Shown here in pieces: positions 60,657-64,000 of a stretch of 64,000 nucleotides of DNA (position 1 is its first letter; each line of letters begins with the position of its first letter). A program made the position numbers and the translations under genes. The notes under the pieces are model-generated. The model did no database searches and was not told the origin of the DNA. It saw only the letters and a list, made by a program, of their open reading frames with translations. This stretch comes from Brevundimonas aveniformis DSM 17977 (GTDB lineage: Bacteria > Pseudomonadota > Alphaproteobacteria > Caulobacterales > Caulobacteraceae): positions 556,198 through 620,197 of the forward strand of contig NZ_AUAO01000002.1 in assembly GCF_000428765.1 (NCBI RefSeq), in the 5' to 3' direction.

Positions 60657-61360
60657 AGTGTCGCGATGAAAGGCGGCACCATCTCGGTGGCCGGGCCATA
60701 GAGATGCTCTTCGAACGCACTGGCTGCCAGCGACGGCTCCAGATTGATTTCCACCGTCCGCGCTCCGGCCAATCGGGCCTCTCGGACGAAACCAGCCGCC
60801 GGATAGACGGCACCCGAGGTGCCGATGGAGACGAACAGGTCGCAGCGTTCCAGCGCCGCATAGATGCGTGGCATTTCGAGCGGCATCTCGCCAAACCAGA
60901 CGATGTGCGGTCGCAACCAGCCGTCCGACGAGAAGGGGCTGTCGTGGTAGGGGGCCAAATCCTCGCGCCAGTCGCACACCTGATCCGTGGCGGTACAGCG
61001 GACCTTGAGCAACTCGCCGTGCATATGGATCAGTTCGAACCCGGGCCTCGGCGAGACGGCGGCATGAGCCCTGTCGTGCAGGTCATCAACATTCTGGGTA
61101 ACCAGAAGAAACGCGCCGTCCCAATGGGCGGCCAGGTCGGCCAGGGCCCGATGCGCGGCATTGGGATGCACCGTGGGCAACAGGGCCCGGCGTTTGTTGT
61201 AGAAATCTTGGACGAGGCCGGGATTGGCGGCGAAGGCCTCAGGCGTGGCCACGTCCTCCACCCGATGGCCTTCCCAAAGACCATCATCGGCCCGAAAGGT
61301 CGGGACGCCGCTTTCGGCCGAAATGCCGGCACCGGTCAGGACGACAAGACGTCGTGCCAC
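60653..61360 (-). CDS. cobB: Sir2-family NAD-dependent protein deacylase
   Basis: 235 residues. Removes acyl groups (acetyl, succinyl) from lysines using NAD+. [50 protein letters not shown] (catalytic His) and [10 protein letters not shown] are class III features; FYNKRR carries the Tyr/Arg pair of desuccinylases. Only one CX6C pair remains of the zinc cysteines ([11 protein letters not shown]), which may mean weak or no zinc binding, as seen in some class III members. Confidence 0.92.
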   Translation of the reverse strand: MARRLVVLTGAGISAESGVPTFRADDGLWEGHRVEDVATPEAFAANPGLVQDFYNKRRALLPTVHPNAAHRALADLAAHWDGAFLLVTQNVDDLHDRAHAAVSPRPGFELIHMHGELLKVRCTATDQVCDWREDLAPYHDSPFSSDGWLRPHIVWFGEMPLEMPRIYAALERCDLFVSIGTSGAVYPAAGFVREARLAGARTVEINLEPSLAASAFEEHLYGPATEMVPPFIATL

Positions 61361-61385
61361 GCCTGATCCGGTGCCGGGGTTCGCG

Positions 61386-61934
61386 TCAGCTCGAGGCGCG
61401 ATTGCCCATCATCGAAGCGAGGAGCAGGGACACGCCGGTCACCAGGAAGTCCACGCCGACGATGGTGCCCAGGGTCAGGCCCGCCATTTCCATAAGGTTG
61501 AACAGCACCAGTCCGCCCAGCAGCAGGCTGAGCGCACCCCCCAGGCCTAGCCAGATCCGCGACGAGCCATACCGACCGTCAAACGCCAGGATGATGCCGG
61601 TGATCCCGCGCGCGACCAGAACGATGCCGACAAACATGGTCAGCGATACGGCTCCGACGCCCGGCTGGGCGATGATCCAGATGCCGAGGCCCAGGGCCAT
61701 GATCGACCACAGGGCGTTCATCCAGACGCCGTTGCCGCGGCGCTCCGTAAAGGTGGCGATCAGGCCGATCAGACCACCTGCCGCCATGACGATGCCGATG
61801 ACCAGTACCGTCGCGAGCGTCGACACCACCGGCAGGGCCAGCGCCGCAACACCCAGGATAATCATAAGGATGGCGTAGAAGCCGCCCACCAGTCGCAGGC
61901 CGCGACCCGCATTCTCGATTGGACTATCTGTCAT
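61386..61934 (-). CDS. HdeD-family membrane protein
   Basis: 182 residues from the ATG at 61934 with GGGAGG upstream. Six membrane segments in three DUF308 repeats: [58 protein letters not shown]. In E. coli HdeD is linked to acid resistance at high cell density; the function here is unproven. Ends 25 bp before the cobB ATG. Confidence 0.85.
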   Translation of the reverse strand: MTDSPIENAGRGLRLVGGFYAILMIILGVAALALPVVSTLATVLVIGIVMAAGGLIGLIATFTERRGNGVWMNALWSIMALGLGIWIIAQPGVGAVSLTMFVGIVLVARGITGIILAFDGRYGSSRIWLGLGGALSLLLGGLVLFNLMEMAGLTLGTIVGVDFLVTGVSLLLASMMGNRASS

Positions 61935-62009
61935 GGCATTCCTCCCTGTCATGAACAGGTGCGACAGTACGCCGCAATTGGGAGATCGGCAATCAACGAT
62001 CTCCTAACC

Positions 62010-62450
62010 TTACCAGGCCCCCGTATTGGGCATGGATGCCCACGGTTCAACGGGCGGCAGGGGATCGCCCTCCTGCAGCAGCTCAACCGAGATTCCATCG
62101 GGGGACCGGACGAAGGCCATATATCCGTCGCGCGGCGGCCGGTTGATGGTCACCCCGCCGTCCAGCAGCCGCTGACAGGCCGCATGGATGTCATCGACCT
62201 TGTAGGCCAGATGGCCGAAATTTCGCCCGCCCGAATATTGCTCGGGGTCCCAATTGTAGGTCAGCTCAACCTCGGGCGACCGCTCGGCGCTGGATCGCGC
62301 CCGGTCCGCTGGAGCCGCCAGAAAGACCAGCGTGAAACGGCCCTGCTCGCTGTCCATGCGCCGCATTTCCTCCAGACCGAGCAGGTCGCACCAGAAGTGC
62401 AGCGAGGCGTCGAGGTCCGAAACCCGGACCATGGTGTGGAGGTAGCGCAT
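62010..62450 (-). CDS. Glyoxalase/VOC-family protein, GloA-like
   Basis: 146 residues. [56 protein letters not shown] and [14 protein letters not shown] match lactoylglutathione lyase, with metal-ligand His and Glu (LHTM, ELTYN, GHLAY, VELL). Methylglyoxal-glutathione adduct conversion is the usual role. Sixty bp divergent from the glutathione-dependent formaldehyde dehydrogenase gene, a fitting detoxification pair. The length suits GloA (about 130-180). Confidence 0.85.
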   Translation of the reverse strand: MRYLHTMVRVSDLDASLHFWCDLLGLEEMRRMDSEQGRFTLVFLAAPADRARSSAERSPEVELTYNWDPEQYSGGRNFGHLAYKVDDIHAACQRLLDGGVTINRPPRDGYMAFVRSPDGISVELLQEGDPLPPVEPWASMPNTGAW

Positions 62451-62510
62451 GAAGGTTCCTCATTGCGGAGCGGCAAACTAAGGGTAGGAACGCCCGAGAG
62501 GAGATTCCAC

Positions 62511-63617
<1,107 letters not shown>

Positions 63618-63640
63618 GGTCCGCACCCAATCACCGCCGC

Positions 63641-63791
63641 CCCCCCCTAAGTTTGTCATCCCGGCCAAGCCGCTTCGCGGCGCAGAGCCGGGACAAGCGC
63701 GCCGCTCACTGCGCCATCCGACGCAATCCCGCCCTTGTCCCGGCTCGCCCCCGCTTTCGCGGGGACGTCCGGGATGACAAAGTTGGGGGGA
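63641..63791. repeat. Long nested palindromic repeat
   Basis: TTTGTCATCCCGG (63652-63664) is inverted exactly at 63769-63781, with C-runs and G-runs extending the arms outward. Inside, GAGCCGGGACAAG (about 63694) pairs with CTTGTCCCGGCTC (about 63733). The inner CTTGTCCCGGCT occurs also at 57462-57473. REP/IR-like intergenic element. Confidence 0.75.
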
Positions 63792-64000
63792 TTGCACCCC
63801 CTCAACGCCCGCATTCCGCCCGAAAACACCCCTTCCGATCCATCACATCGCAAAAAGCGATCGCAAGTTATCCGCCGGCTTTTCCGTCTCCCCATACTCA
63901 CACTCGTCTCCACCGCAGGGAGAGGCGCCTCAGGATCCAGGCACTGATGCGGCGGCGGGGATCGGTCGAGCGGGTTCTTTCCGTCGTCCGGCTATGGGTC
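63792..64000. other. Window end, no gene recognised
   Basis: About 210 bp after the palindromic repeat. Only short overlapping frames without a credible start or family. Any feature here may be cut by the window edge. Confidence 0.4.

Overview
The window is GC-rich chromosomal DNA from an alphaproteobacterium of the order Caulobacterales, most likely Brevundimonas or a close relative (inference). The marker genes are sciP directly downstream of the flagellar hook gene flgE, cpdR beside an N-formylglutamate amidohydrolase gene, a recA promoter with the alphaproteobacterial GAAC-N7-GAAC SOS motif, and fliI-fliJ. No insertion sequence, prophage, CRISPR array, rRNA gene or plasmid function was seen. 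It reads as core genome with a few small accessory patches.

Layout. 0-6 kb: truncated namZ (GH171), an EamA transporter, rnhB, a palindromic intergenic repeat, tag, a secreted protein and a photolyase. 5.5-10 kb: an envelope/LPS run (kdsA, two glycosyltransferases, and an LpxL-type acyltransferase fused to a DUF3089 hydrolase domain). 10-14 kb: a coupled salvage/oxidation cluster (nucleoside hydrolase, ribokinase-type kinase, 2OG-Fe(II) oxygenase, methyltransferase, free methionine sulfoxide reductase). 14-18.3 kb: the flagellar fliK-flgD-flgE operon behind a sigma-54-like site, then sciP behind a CtrA-like site. 18.3-22 kb: an FbpABC-type iron uptake operon. 22-25.6 kb: a four-gene Mla/MCE lipid transport operon. 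25.7-30.5 kb: an SdpR/SdpI-like pair, a hydrolase, a possible TelA-like protein, a D-amino-acid-oxidase-like lipoprotein and an AT-richer orphan membrane gene. 30.6-34 kb: scoAB behind a palindromic operator, a CBS-kinase-receiver hybrid lacking its phosphoacceptor histidine, and cutA. 34-36 kb: queC-queE-queD for 7-deazaguanine synthesis. 36-44 kb: an antiporter, pirin, aroC, a J-domain-like protein without the HPD histidine, pdxH, a TetR regulator, uridine kinase, motA and a lipoprotein. 44-50 kb: mnmC, tRNA-Val, cpdR, N-formylglutamate amidohydrolase, a DUF599 protein and recA. 50-54.4 kb: peptidoglycan recycling (LD-carboxypeptidase and Mpl, divergent), an Lrp-type regulator and an EamA exporter. 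54.4-57.4 kb: fliI-fliJ and hppD. 57.6-64 kb: tandem DUF6498 membrane proteins, a Mn2+ riboswitch-mntP pair, a class III sirtuin, an HdeD-like protein, a glyoxalase-family protein, glutathione-dependent formaldehyde dehydrogenase, and a palindromic repeat.

How the genes relate. Many neighbours overlap by ATGA or TGATG, so translational coupling is the rule. Flagellar assembly (fliK, flgD, flgE, fliI, fliJ, motA) and cell-cycle control (sciP, cpdR) are interspersed, as expected for a CtrA-governed dimorphic lifestyle. Several genes deal with envelope building or recycling (namZ, kdsA, acyltransferase, Mla, LdcA/Mpl).

No large, obviously new system is visible. The most unusual items are the acyltransferase-DUF3089 fusion lacking the expected nucleophile serine, the hybrid kinase with Arg in place of the H-box His, the J-protein with Arg in place of the HPD His, and an 18-codon ORF with a perfect Shine-Dalgarno sequence next to a 9-bp tandem repeat. 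All calls come from reading the sequence; no database search was run.
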